Below are positions 1 to 6,688 of a DNA stretch of 30,127 bases, piece after piece; the first letter of the stretch is position 1; each line of letters opens with the position of its first letter. The notes below the pieces were generated by a model, which saw only the letters and a program-made list of their open reading frames with translations, was not told the origin of the DNA and searched no databases. Both the position numbers and the translations under genes were made by a program. The stretch covers positions 1 through 30,127 of the forward strand of contig JAXDLT010000423.1 in the NCBI GenBank assembly GCA_034666465.1. Direction: 5' to 3'. The stretch is from CF-96 sp028287605. GTDB taxonomy: Bacteria > Chloroflexota > Dormibacteria > Aeolococcales > Aeolococcaceae.

Positions 1-18
1 GGGGCGGGAGCCGGCATC

Positions 19-74
19 GGGCGCGCCAGCGCACGATGTCTTGCGACCAGACGGGGGGGACGCAGTCCCCCCCG
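19..74. repeat. G/C-rich palindromic element (likely copy of a dispersed hairpin repeat)
   Basis: A perfect inverted repeat at 52-74 has a 10-bp stem of C, seven G and AC pairing with its complement around a GCA loop. It is preceded at 19-34 by GGGCGCGCCAGCGCAC, which closely matches the smaller hairpin at 3771-3786. The G-run/C-run hairpin plus the GCGC(N)4GCGC module recurs at the end of aroQ and, in part, inside plsB. No T-run follows the stem, so a classical rho-independent terminator is not supported. It could still end upstream transcription or be a REP-like element. Confidence 0.55.
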
Positions 75-87
75 AGTCAAAACCGGC

Positions 88-342
88 GGCAGAGCGGCCC
101 CCCGCGAATCTCGACCGGCGGCAGAACTGCCGGGCATCTCCACCGGGCCGCAGAACGCCGCGCCTCTCCCCCCTTGGCAGATCGGCCGAGCAACTCCACC
201 CGCGGCAGATCGGCCGAGCAACTCCACCCGCGGCAGATCGGCCGAGCATCCCCGCCGGTGGCAGATCGGCCGAGCAACCCCCCGGGCGGCAGATCGCCGA
301 GCATCCCCACCGGCGGCAGATCGGCCGAGCCACTCACCCGGC
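88..342. repeat. 28-bp tandem direct-repeat array upstream of aroC
   Basis: Six consecutive units start at 176, 204, 232, 260, 288 and 315. All have a 28-bp period except the fifth, which is 27 bp. Each begins with a conserved core GGCAGATCGGCCGAGCA, followed by about 11 variable C-rich bases. Three more degenerate units start near 88, 120 and 149. The core contains the self-complementary octamer TCGGCCGA at 182, 210, 238, 266 and 321; the fifth unit has lost one G. Because 28 is not a multiple of 3, the array cycles through all frames, which argues against it being coding. It may be a minisatellite or a protein-binding array; the sequence does not decide. Confidence 0.85.
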
Positions 343-391
343 CGGCCGGGGCCCCGGGGCGGGGGCGCGCGGCGGGGATGCCGCCCCGCCG

Positions 392-397
392 CACAAT
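392..397 (+). promoter_or_regulatory. Possible -10 element for aroC
   Basis: CACAAT is an A/T-rich island in an otherwise C/G-only stretch and lies 7 nt before the aroC ATG. That spacing would give a leaderless or nearly leaderless mRNA, as for dinG at 20148. No convincing -35 or Shine-Dalgarno sequence is visible. Weak evidence. Confidence 0.3.
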
Positions 398-404
398 AGC
401 GGGC

Positions 405-1649
405 ATGCTCCGCTTCCTCACCGCCGGCGAGTCCCACGGGCCCCAGCTCACCGTCATCGTCGACGGGCTGGTCGCCGGGCTGCCGCTCGACGGGCCGCGC
501 GACATCGACCGCGACCTCCGCCGGCGGCAGGGGGGATACGGCCGCGGCGGCCGGCAGAAGATCGAGCGGGACAGCGCCGACATCGTGGGCGGGGTGCGCG
601 GCGGCCGGACGCTGGGCTCGCCGGTGACCCTGGTGGTGCGCAACCGCGACTGGGAGAACTGGCGGCGGCCGATGCAGATCGAGGCCGCCGGCTTCACCCC
701 CAAACGCGTCACCCGGGTGCGCCCGGGGCACGCGGACCTCGCCGGCGCCCTCAAGTACGGCTTCGACGACGTGCGCAATGTGCTCGAGCGCGCCAGCGCC
801 CGGGAGACGGCCGCCCGGGTGGCGGCCGGCGCGGTGGCCAAGACGCTGCTCCGCCGCCTCGGCATCCAGGTGCGCTCCTATGTGCGCAGCATCGGTCCGG
901 TGGTGATGCCGGCCCCGGGCGTGGAGGGGGCCTTCGACGCCGGCGCCATCGACTGGACGGCGGTCGAGGCCTCGCCGGTGCGCTGCCCCGACCCCGGCGC
1001 CTCCGCGGAGATGGTGGCCGCCATCGACGCCGCTCGCGCCGGCGGCGACACGCTGGGCGGGGTGGTCGCGGTGGTGGCCTCGAACGTTCCGGCCGGGCTT
1101 GGCAGCTACAGCCAGTGGGACCGGCGGCTCGACGGCCTGATCGCGCAGGCGATGTGCAGCATCCAGTCGGTGAAGGCGGTCGAGCTCGGCGCCGGCTTCG
1201 CGGGTGCCGGGCTGCCCGGCTCGGCGGTGCACGACGCCCCCCGCTGGGTGGAGGGCGAGGGCTTCCGCCACCGCACCAACCGCCAGGGGGGCCTCACCGG
1301 AGGGATCACCGACGGCGAGGACGTCTGGGCGCAGGTGTACTTCAAGCCCATCTCCACCCTGCTCAAGCCGCTGCGCAGCGTCGACCTGGTCACCCGCCAG
1401 GAGATCAATGCCCACTACGAGCGCAGCGACATCTGCGTGGTGCCCGCCGGCGGCGTGGTCGCCGAGGCGATGATGGCCTGGGTGCTCGCCGCGGCGGTGA
1501 TGGAGAAGTTCGGCGGCGACTCCTTCGACGAGCTGCGCCGGGCGGTGACCGCCCACCGGCGGAGGATGCGCGCCGGCGGCTCGACGGGCGCACGCCCCGC
1601 CGCCGCGACCGCCGCATCCGCGCCGGCAGCCGCAGCCGCCGAGGGCTGA
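405..1649 (+). CDS. aroC: Chorismate synthase
   Basis: AroC converts 5-enolpyruvylshikimate-3-phosphate to chorismate, the last step of the shikimate pathway, using reduced FMN in the cytoplasm. The 414-residue product opens with MLRFLTAGESHGPQ, the family's N-terminal flavin/substrate motif. It continues with GRGGRQKIERD near residues 46-56, RPGHADL near 109 and the C-terminal region containing TDGEDVW. ATG at 405 was chosen because family members start directly at this motif. The in-frame ATG at 378 and the longer open frame reaching into the tandem array have no homologous sequence. The last 30 or so residues are an Ala/Arg-rich tail beyond the usual end. It is the first gene of a tight aro unit: the next gene starts 2 nt after its stop. 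Confidence 0.96.
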   Translation: MLRFLTAGESHGPQLTVIVDGLVAGLPLDGPRDIDRDLRRRQGGYGRGGRQKIERDSADIVGGVRGGRTLGSPVTLVVRNRDWENWRRPMQIEAAGFTPKRVTRVRPGHADLAGALKYGFDDVRNVLERASARETAARVAAGAVAKTLLRRLGIQVRSYVRSIGPVVMPAPGVEGAFDAGAIDWTAVEASPVRCPDPGASAEMVAAIDAARAGGDTLGGVVAVVASNVPAGLGSYSQWDRRLDGLIAQAMCSIQSVKAVELGAGFAGAGLPGSAVHDAPRWVEGEGFRHRTNRQGGLTGGITDGEDVWAQVYFKPISTLLKPLRSVDLVTRQEINAHYERSDICVVPAGGVVAEAMMAWVLAAAVMEKFGGDSFDELRRAVTAHRRRMRAGGSTGARPAAATAASAPAAAAAEG

Positions 1650-1651
1650 GC

Positions 1652-3286
1652 GTGACGGCGAACGGGGCCCACCGCGTGGACAGGGTGGCGCTGGTGGGGC
1701 TGCCCGGAAGTGGCAAGTCCTCGGTGGCGCGGGCGCTGGCGCGCCGCCTGGGGTGGCGGCTCGCCGACACCGACAGCATGGTGGAGCAGAGCGCCGGTCG
1801 CACCGTCTCGGAGGTCTTCGCCGCCGAGGGTGAGGACGGCTTCCGAGCCCGGGAGCTGGAGGTGCTGCGCACCGCCCTCGCCGCCGACGGGCCGGTGGTG
1901 GTGGCCTGCGGCGGCGGGCTGCCCAGCCGCCCGGCTGCGCGGGAGCTGCTCTGGCGGTCCACGCTGGTGGTGTGGCTCGACGCCGGCGACGCCGAGCTGC
2001 TCCGGCGCCTCGGCGCGGCCGGCGACCGTCCCCTGCTCCGCGACGATCCCGCCGCACGGCTGGCCGAGCTCCGCCGCGCCCGCGGCCGGCTCTACGCCGC
2101 CGCCCCGCTGCGCGTCGACAGCGCCGACGGCGACGTCGAGGAGGTCTGCGACCGGGTCGCCGACGCGGTCGCCGGCAACCGGCTGGAGGCGCCTCTCGCA
2201 GGCGCCGGCGAGGAGCCGTCGGTCAGCCTGGGCGACCGCAGCTACCGCATCGCCGTCGGCGCCGGGGTGGTCGACGGCCTCCCCGCCCACCTGCCCGAGG
2301 GCGCCACCCGGGTCGTTGTGGTGGCCGACCGGGCGGTTCTCGGCCTCGCCCGCCGGGCGCTCGCCGCCTGCGAAGCGACCGGGCGCGAGGCCGCGCTGAT
2401 CACCCTGCGCGGCGGTGAGCAGGTGAAGACCTGGAGCCGCGCGGGATGGCTGGTGGAGCGGCTGGCGCAGCTGCGCCTGGGCCGCGGCGACTGCCTGGTG
2501 GTGGTCGGCGGCGGCACCGTCGGCGATCTCGCAGGGTTCGCCGCCGCCGCCTACTCGCGGGGCATCGCCTACGTCGCCGTGCCCACCACCCTGCTCGCCA
2601 TGGTCGACAGCGGCATCGGCGGCAAGACCGGCGTCAACCTCAGCACCGGCAAGAACCTCGCCGGCGCCTTCTGGCAGCCGAGCGCGGTGCTCTGCGACCT
2701 CGACGCCCTGGCCACGCTCCCGGATCGCGCCTACCGCGCCGCGTTCTCCGAGATCATCAAGTACCCGATGGCCGTGGACGGCACCCTCGCGGCCAGCGTC
2801 GACGCGCGCCTCGAGGCCCTGCTCGGCCGCGACCTCGACGCCCTCGCCGAGGTGGTGCGCCACTGCTGCCGTGCCAAGGCCGAGGTGGTGAGCGCCGACG
2901 AGCGCGAGTCGGGCAGGCGCGCCGTGCTGAACTACGGGCACACCGTCGGGCACGCTCTCGAGGCGGTGACCGGCTTCGAGACCATGCTCCACGGCGAGGC
3001 GGTCGCGGCGGGGATGCGCGTCGCCGGGCGGCTCAGCCGGAGCCTGCTCGGCCTGCCGGACGCCGACCTCGCCTGGCAGGACGAGCTGCTGGAGCGCTCC
3101 GGCCTCGGCGCCCTGCCTCCCGCGGTCGACGTCGACGCGGTGGTGGCCGCCACCCGCGGCGACAAGAAGGCGCGCGGCGGGGCGGTGCGCTGGGTGCTGG
3201 TGGAGCGGCGCGGGCTGGCCACCCCCGGCCACCTCGTTCCCGAGGAGGCGGTGCGCGACACCCTGCACGCCGCGATCGCCGGATGA
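1652..3286 (+). CDS. aroKB: Bifunctional shikimate kinase / 3-dehydroquinate synthase
   Basis: One 544-residue chain fuses two shikimate-pathway enzymes. Residues about 10-175 are shikimate kinase: P-loop GLPGSGKSS at 16-24, TDSM with the substrate-binding Asp at 39-43, FRARE at 64-68, and CGGGLP at 86-91. Residues about 188-544 are 3-dehydroquinate synthase: GGGTVGDLAG from 287 (NAD binding), PTTLLAMVDSGIGGKTGVN from 311, SEIIKYP near 366, and NYGHTVGHALE with metal-binding His. Both halves look catalytically complete. GTG at 1652 is the only start in this frame that follows aroC closely and precedes the kinase motif. The stop overlaps the aroQ ATG by 4 nt. AroK-AroB fusions are known (for example in Thermotoga), so the architecture is rare rather than new. 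Confidence 0.95.
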   Translation: MTANGAHRVDRVALVGLPGSGKSSVARALARRLGWRLADTDSMVEQSAGRTVSEVFAAEGEDGFRARELEVLRTALAADGPVVVACGGGLPSRPAARELLWRSTLVVWLDAGDAELLRRLGAAGDRPLLRDDPAARLAELRRARGRLYAAAPLRVDSADGDVEEVCDRVADAVAGNRLEAPLAGAGEEPSVSLGDRSYRIAVGAGVVDGLPAHLPEGATRVVVVADRAVLGLARRALAACEATGREAALITLRGGEQVKTWSRAGWLVERLAQLRLGRGDCLVVVGGGTVGDLAGFAAAAYSRGIAYVAVPTTLLAMVDSGIGGKTGVNLSTGKNLAGAFWQPSAVLCDLDALATLPDRAYRAAFSEIIKYPMAVDGTLAASVDARLEALLGRDLDALAEVVRHCCRAKAEVVSADERESGRRAVLNYGHTVGHALEAVTGFETMLHGEAVAAGMRVAGRLSRSLLGLPDADLAWQDELLERSGLGALPPAVDVDAVVAATRGDKKARGGAVRWVLVERRGLATPGHLVPEEAVRDTLHAAIAG

Positions 3287-3810
3287 CCCGGATCCTCGTG
3301 CTCAACGGGCCCAACCTCGGCAGCCTCGGCCGCCGCGACCCACACCTCTACGGGTCGGCGACGCTCGCCGACATCGAGGCCTGCCTGCGCCGCCGCGCCG
3401 GCGAGCTCGGCGTCGAGCTGCGCTGCGAGCAGAGCAACCACGAGGGGGTGCTCATCGACCTGCTCGAGGACGAGCGGGAGGCGTCCCAGGGCTGCATCAT
3501 CAACCCGGGAGGGCTCAGCCACGTCAGCATCGCCCTCGCCGACGCGCTGCGGACCTACGCCCGCCCGGTCATCGAGGTCCACCTCTCCAACATCCACGCT
3601 CGCGAGCCCTATCGCCACACCTCACTGACCGCCGAGGCGGCGCGGGGGGTGATCGCCGGCCTGGGAGCCGACGGCTACCGGCTCGCCCTGGAGGCGCTGA
3701 CCCGCCTGCTGACCCAGCCCACCACCGCCGAGAACCAGGGGGGAGGCAGGGGGGAGGCCCCCCGCACCATGGGCGCGTCAGCGCCCGAGAACGAGGAGGC
3801 GCATCGATGA
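3283..3810 (+). CDS. aroQ: Type II 3-dehydroquinate dehydratase
   Basis: AroQ dehydrates 3-dehydroquinate to 3-dehydroshikimate. All type II landmarks are present: NGPNLGSLG near the N-terminus, HLYGS with catalytic Tyr23, INPGGLSH with Asn74 and His80, and EVHLSNIHARE with His100 and Arg107. Family members are about 145-150 residues. This one is 175, because the last ~28 residues (Gly/Ala/Glu-rich) are translated from a G/C hairpin repeat at 3737-3790. The ATG overlaps the aroKB stop, and the TGA overlaps the efp ATG. Function is secure; the tail is probably a passenger and not part of the fold. Confidence 0.95.
   Translation: MTRILVLNGPNLGSLGRRDPHLYGSATLADIEACLRRRAGELGVELRCEQSNHEGVLIDLLEDEREASQGCIINPGGLSHVSIALADALRTYARPVIEVHLSNIHAREPYRHTSLTAEAARGVIAGLGADGYRLALEALTRLLTQPTTAENQGGGRGEAPRTMGASAPENEEAHR
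3737..3790. repeat. G/C hairpin repeat forming the 3' end of aroQ
   Basis: Two adjacent palindromes are seen. Six G and six C around AGG lie at 3749-3763. GGGCGC-GTCA-GCGCCC lies at 3771-3786. The segment CCCCCCGCA...CGCGTCAGCGCCC is closely matched by 18326-18353 inside plsB (CCCCCGCA...CGCGTTAGCGCCC). A related module is at 19-74. The second stem ends just before the efp Shine-Dalgarno at 3793, so folding could affect coupling between aroQ and efp. Confidence 0.6.
3793..3799 (+). promoter_or_regulatory. Strong Shine-Dalgarno of efp
   Basis: GAGGAGG lies 7 nt before the efp ATG at 3807. It is one of the few near-consensus ribosome binding sites in the window and fits the high expression expected for an elongation factor. 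Confidence 0.7.
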
Positions 3811-4367
3811 TCGAAGCCGGAGACCTGCGTCCCGGGAACACCGTGGAGAAGTCGGGCGAGCTGCTGCAGGTGCTCGACTTCCACCACGTGAAGATGGGGC
3901 GCGGCACCGCGATCGTGCGCGCCAAGTTCAAGAACGTGAACACCGGGGCGGTCACCGAGGAGACGTTCCGCCCCGAGGAGCGCTTCACCCGGGCGCGCAT
4001 CGAGCGGACCGACGCGCAGTACCTCTACAAGGACGGCGACAGCTACGTCGTCATGGACAGCACGACCTACGACCAGTTCCCGGTCGGCGAGGAGCTGCTC
4101 GGCGACGCCACCAAGTGGCTGAAGGAGAACGATTCGCTCTTCCTGCTCCAGTACGACGGCAGGATCCTGGGTGTGGAGCTGCCCATCGCCGTGGAGCTCG
4201 AGGTGACCTACACCGAGCCCGGCTTCAAGGGAGATACGGCCACCGGTGGCAGCAAGCCGGCGACCCTCGAGACCGGGGCGGTGGTCGACGTCCCCCTCTT
4301 CGTCACCCAGGGCGAGCGCATCCGCGTCGACACCCGCAACGGCAAGTACATGGAGCGGGTGACATGA
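3807..4367 (+). CDS. efp: Elongation factor P
   Basis: EF-P enters the ribosomal E site and relieves stalling at polyproline stretches. The 186-residue protein has the full three-domain length. The N-terminal KOW-like domain carries the tip loop KMGRGTA with Arg at residue 32. The middle domain follows (QYLYKDGDSYVVMD). The C-terminal OB domain has the signature GDTATGGSKPATLETGA and ends in VDTRNGKYMERV. An Arg tip is rhamnosylated by EarP in some proteobacteria, but a similar unmodified-type loop (KLGRGGA) is known in Thermus. No modification enzyme is present here. The start is fixed by the GAGGAGG site and the overlap with aroQ. Confidence 0.97.
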   Translation: MIEAGDLRPGNTVEKSGELLQVLDFHHVKMGRGTAIVRAKFKNVNTGAVTEETFRPEERFTRARIERTDAQYLYKDGDSYVVMDSTTYDQFPVGEELLGDATKWLKENDSLFLLQYDGRILGVELPIAVELEVTYTEPGFKGDTATGGSKPATLETGAVVDVPLFVTQGERIRVDTRNGKYMERVT

Positions 4368-4756
4368 GCCTGGAAGGCGACCGCCTGGAGCTGGTGCACG
4401 GCACCGGCGGACGCGAGCGGCTGGGCACGGTGCGGGTCGCCAACGAGGTGGTCGCCCGGATCAGCGCGCTCGCCGCGCTCGAGGTCGACGGTGTTCACGC
4501 CATGTACCAGACCGGCGGCGGCAGCCAGCAGCTCGACCGCATCCTCCGCCGGCCCGCCGCCCACCGGGGTGTGCGGGTGGAGCTGCTCGACGACGACCGG
4601 CTGCGCCTGGACCTCTACGTGGTGATGGAGGCGGGCACCCACCTGCCGGTGATGGGCGCGACCGTGCAGCGGCGGGTCGCCGACGCCATCGACCGCATGC
4701 TCGGCCTGGCGATCGCGGAGGTCAACGTGTTCGTCAGCGAGGTGATCTTCTCGTGA
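4364..4756 (+). CDS. Asp23/Gls24 (YqhY/YloU-like) family protein
   Basis: The 130-residue protein has the Asp23/Gls24 fold pattern: an N-terminal GTVRVANEVVARISALAALEVDGV segment (residues about 21-45), a central strand region VRVELLDDDRLRLDLYVVMEAG, and a C-terminal VQRRVADAIDRMLGLAIAEVNVFVSEVIF. No signal peptide or membrane segment is seen. Homologues next to nusB (Bacillus yqhY) are linked to lipid or envelope homeostasis, but the biochemical role is not established. It overlaps efp and nusB by 4 nt each, so it is translated as part of the efp-nusB unit. Confidence 0.85.
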   Translation: MSLEGDRLELVHGTGGRERLGTVRVANEVVARISALAALEVDGVHAMYQTGGGSQQLDRILRRPAAHRGVRVELLDDDRLRLDLYVVMEAGTHLPVMGATVQRRVADAIDRMLGLAIAEVNVFVSEVIFS

Positions 4757-5169
4757 GTCGCGGCGCCGGCCGACGCCACCGTGGACGCCGGCTGGCGCTC
4801 AGGGTGCTCTTCGAGCTGGAGGGCACCACCCGGGACGCCGTCGAGGCGCTGCGCTACCAGGCCCGGGACGAGGCGGCCCCCGCCGACGTCGTCGCCTACG
4901 CCGAGGAGCTGGTCTACGGCACCCTGCGCAACCTCGAGGGGATCGACGACGCCATCAGCGCCGCGAGCCTGAACTGGCGCCTCGAGGACATCGGCAAGGT
5001 GGAGCGCGCGGTGCTCCGGCTGGGCGCCTTCGAGCTCCTCTACGAGAGCGGCGTGCCCAAGGCGGTGGCGATCGACGAGTGCATCGAGCTCGGCCGGACC
5101 TATGCCGGCGACGAGTCGGCGCCCTTCGTCAACGGCGTGCTCGGACGCATCGCGGGCGGGTCGGAATGA
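4753..5169 (+). CDS. nusB: Transcription antitermination factor NusB
   Basis: NusB binds the boxA sequence of nascent rRNA with NusE/S10 and promotes antitermination. The 138-residue all-helical protein shows the family pattern: RRLALRVLFELE at the N-terminus, EELVYGTLRNLEGIDDAI in the middle, and W-RLEDIGKVERAVLRLGAFELLY then VAIDECIELGRTYAGDESAPFVNGVLGRI. GTG at 4753 overlaps the stop of the Asp23-family gene (GTGA). Its own TGA lies in ATGA at 5166, where a small repeat-encoded reading frame begins before xseA. Confidence 0.95.
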   Translation: MSRGAGRRHRGRRLALRVLFELEGTTRDAVEALRYQARDEAAPADVVAYAEELVYGTLRNLEGIDDAISAASLNWRLEDIGKVERAVLRLGAFELLYESGVPKAVAIDECIELGRTYAGDESAPFVNGVLGRIAGGSE

Positions 5170-5243
5170 GCCTGCGCATCGGTGTGGGCCGGGTGGGCGA
5201 TGGGGGCTCCACCGCCGCGGCGAGGGGGGGAACGTCCCCATGA
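5166..5243 (+). repeat. Intergenic dispersed repeat, copy A, with 25-codon reading frame
   Basis: This 78-bp segment between nusB and xseA aligns without gaps over its first 65 bases to 22953-23017; by hand count about 50 of 65 match. It ends in a short G-run hairpin (GGGGA-ACG-TCCCC, near 5226-5239). Its ATG overlaps the nusB stop. The frame it opens encodes about 25 residues ending AAARGGTSP, and its TGA at 5241-5243 sits 4 nt before the xseA ATG. Whether the peptide is made is unknown. See copy B at 22953. Confidence 0.65.
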
Positions 5244-5247
5244 GCGG

Positions 5248-6687
5248 ATGAGCGGCGGCGCCCCGGTGGCGCTCACCGTCTCGGAGCTCACCGCGGTGGT
5301 CCGCGGCGCGGTGGCCGCCGAGGCGCGGCTCGAGGACGTGCTCGTCGAGGGCGAGGTCAGCAACCTGCGGATGCCGCCCTCGGGCCACCTCTACTTCACC
5401 CTGCGCGACTCCCAGTCGAGCGTGCGCTGCGTCTGCTGGCGCAGCAGCGTGCTCCGCATCCCCTTCCACCCCGAGAACGGCCTCACCGTGGTCGCCCACG
5501 GGCGCGTCGACGTCTACGAGTCCGAGGGCGCGTACCAGCTCTACGTCGACCGCCTCGACCCCGCCGGGATCGGCGCTCTCGCTCTCGCCGTCGAGCAGAC
5601 GGCACGGCGGCTGCGCGCCGCGGGGCTCTTCGACGACGCCCTGAAGCGGCCGCTGCCGCCCCTGCCGAGGAGGGTCGCGGTGGTCACCTCGCCGACCGGG
5701 GCGGCGGTGCGTGACGTGCTCACCGTGCTGCGCCGGCGGGCGCCCCAGGTGGGGGTGCTGGTGGTGCCCACCGCGGTGCAGGGGGAGGGCGCGGACATCG
5801 CCATCGCCGTCGCCCTGGAGCAGGCGGGACGCGCCCGCGGCGTCGACGTGGTGCTGCTGGTGCGCGGCGGCGGCTCCTACGAGGACCTCTTCTCCTTCCA
5901 GAGCGAACCCGTGGTGCGGGCCATCCGTGCCTGCCCGCGGCCGGTGGTCACCGGCGTCGGCCACGAGACCGACACCACCCTCGCCGACCACGCCGCCGAC
6001 CGCCGTGCCCCCACCCCCTCGGCGGCCGCCGAGCTCGCCGTCCCCGACACCGGGGCGCTGGTCGAGGAGCTCGACGCCCGGCGCCTGCGGCTGCGCCGCG
6101 GGCTGCGCCAGGAGATGGCCGCCAAGCGCTCGGCCCTCGACCGTGCCCTCGAGCGGCTGGAGCGGGTCTCGCCATCGGAGCGCCTGCCACAGCTGCGCCA
6201 GGCGCTCGACGGCCGCGGCATGCGGCTGCGCGCCGCCCTGCTCCGCGAGCTGGCGTCGAAGCGGCGCCGGCTCGACGCGGTGACCTCCCGGCTGGAGCTG
6301 ATCGCCCCGCGGCGGCGCATCCCCGCCGAGCGCGAGGCGCTGCGGCGGCGCCGGGAGAGCCTGGAGGCGGCGCTGCGGACCGACCTGGCGTCGCGCCGCT
6401 CCGCGGTGGGGGTGGGCAGGGCGCGGCTGGAGGCGCTCTCGCCGCGCCGGGTGCTGGAGCGCGGATACTCGCTCACCCTCGACGCCCGCACCGGCGCCGT
6501 CGTCGACGACGCCTCGCGGCTGGGTCCCGGCGCGGAGATCGACACCCTGCTGCGCCGGGGCCGGCTCCGCAGCCGGGTCGAGCGGGTGGGCGACGGCGAG
6601 GCGTCGACAGCGGAGCGCGAACGGATGTACGATGGCGCCGCCTCCGGCGACCCGGCCGGCGGCCCGACACCGGATGGACGTGATTGA
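5248..6687 (+). CDS. xseA: Exodeoxyribonuclease VII large subunit
   Basis: XseA is the catalytic subunit of exonuclease VII, which degrades single-stranded DNA from either end during repair and recombination. The 479-residue protein has the usual order: N-terminal OB fold (VEGEVSNLR, GHLYFTLRD, residues about 29-105), the catalytic core with VVTSPTGAAVRDVL and VRGGGSYEDLFSFQSEPVVRAI, then GVGHETDTTLADHAADRRAPTPSAAAEL, and a long Arg/Leu-rich coiled coil (about 270-400). It ends with the conserved VLERGYSLT segment. ATG at 5248 was chosen because it directly precedes the conserved LTVSELT start; earlier in-frame codons lie in repeat DNA. The stop is 1 nt before the likely xseB ATG. Confidence 0.95.
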   Translation: MSGGAPVALTVSELTAVVRGAVAAEARLEDVLVEGEVSNLRMPPSGHLYFTLRDSQSSVRCVCWRSSVLRIPFHPENGLTVVAHGRVDVYESEGAYQLYVDRLDPAGIGALALAVEQTARRLRAAGLFDDALKRPLPPLPRRVAVVTSPTGAAVRDVLTVLRRRAPQVGVLVVPTAVQGEGADIAIAVALEQAGRARGVDVVLLVRGGGSYEDLFSFQSEPVVRAIRACPRPVVTGVGHETDTTLADHAADRRAPTPSAAAELAVPDTGALVEELDARRLRLRRGLRQEMAAKRSALDRALERLERVSPSERLPQLRQALDGRGMRLRAALLRELASKRRRLDAVTSRLELIAPRRRIPAEREALRRRRESLEAALRTDLASRRSAVGVGRARLEALSPRRVLERGYSLTLDARTGAVVDDASRLGPGAEIDTLLRRGRLRSRVERVGDGEASTAERERMYDGAASGDPAGGPTPDGRD

Positions 6688-6688
6688 C

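Noticed and set aside
176..342. Possible CRISPR array
   Set aside because: The unit period is only 28 bp with a ~17-bp core and ~11-bp intervals, too short for spacers. The intervals are similar C-rich sequence, and no cas gene is present.
36..404. Long N-terminal extension of AroC or a separate repeat protein
   Set aside because: The 28-bp period is not a multiple of three, so the peptide would change every unit. Chorismate synthases start at the MLRF-type motif at 405.
1415..3268. Long open frame on the minus strand across aroKB
   Set aside because: It is a by-product of GC-rich codon use. Its composition is His/Gly/Ala-rich with no recognised domain, while the + strand frame has full AroK and AroB motifs.
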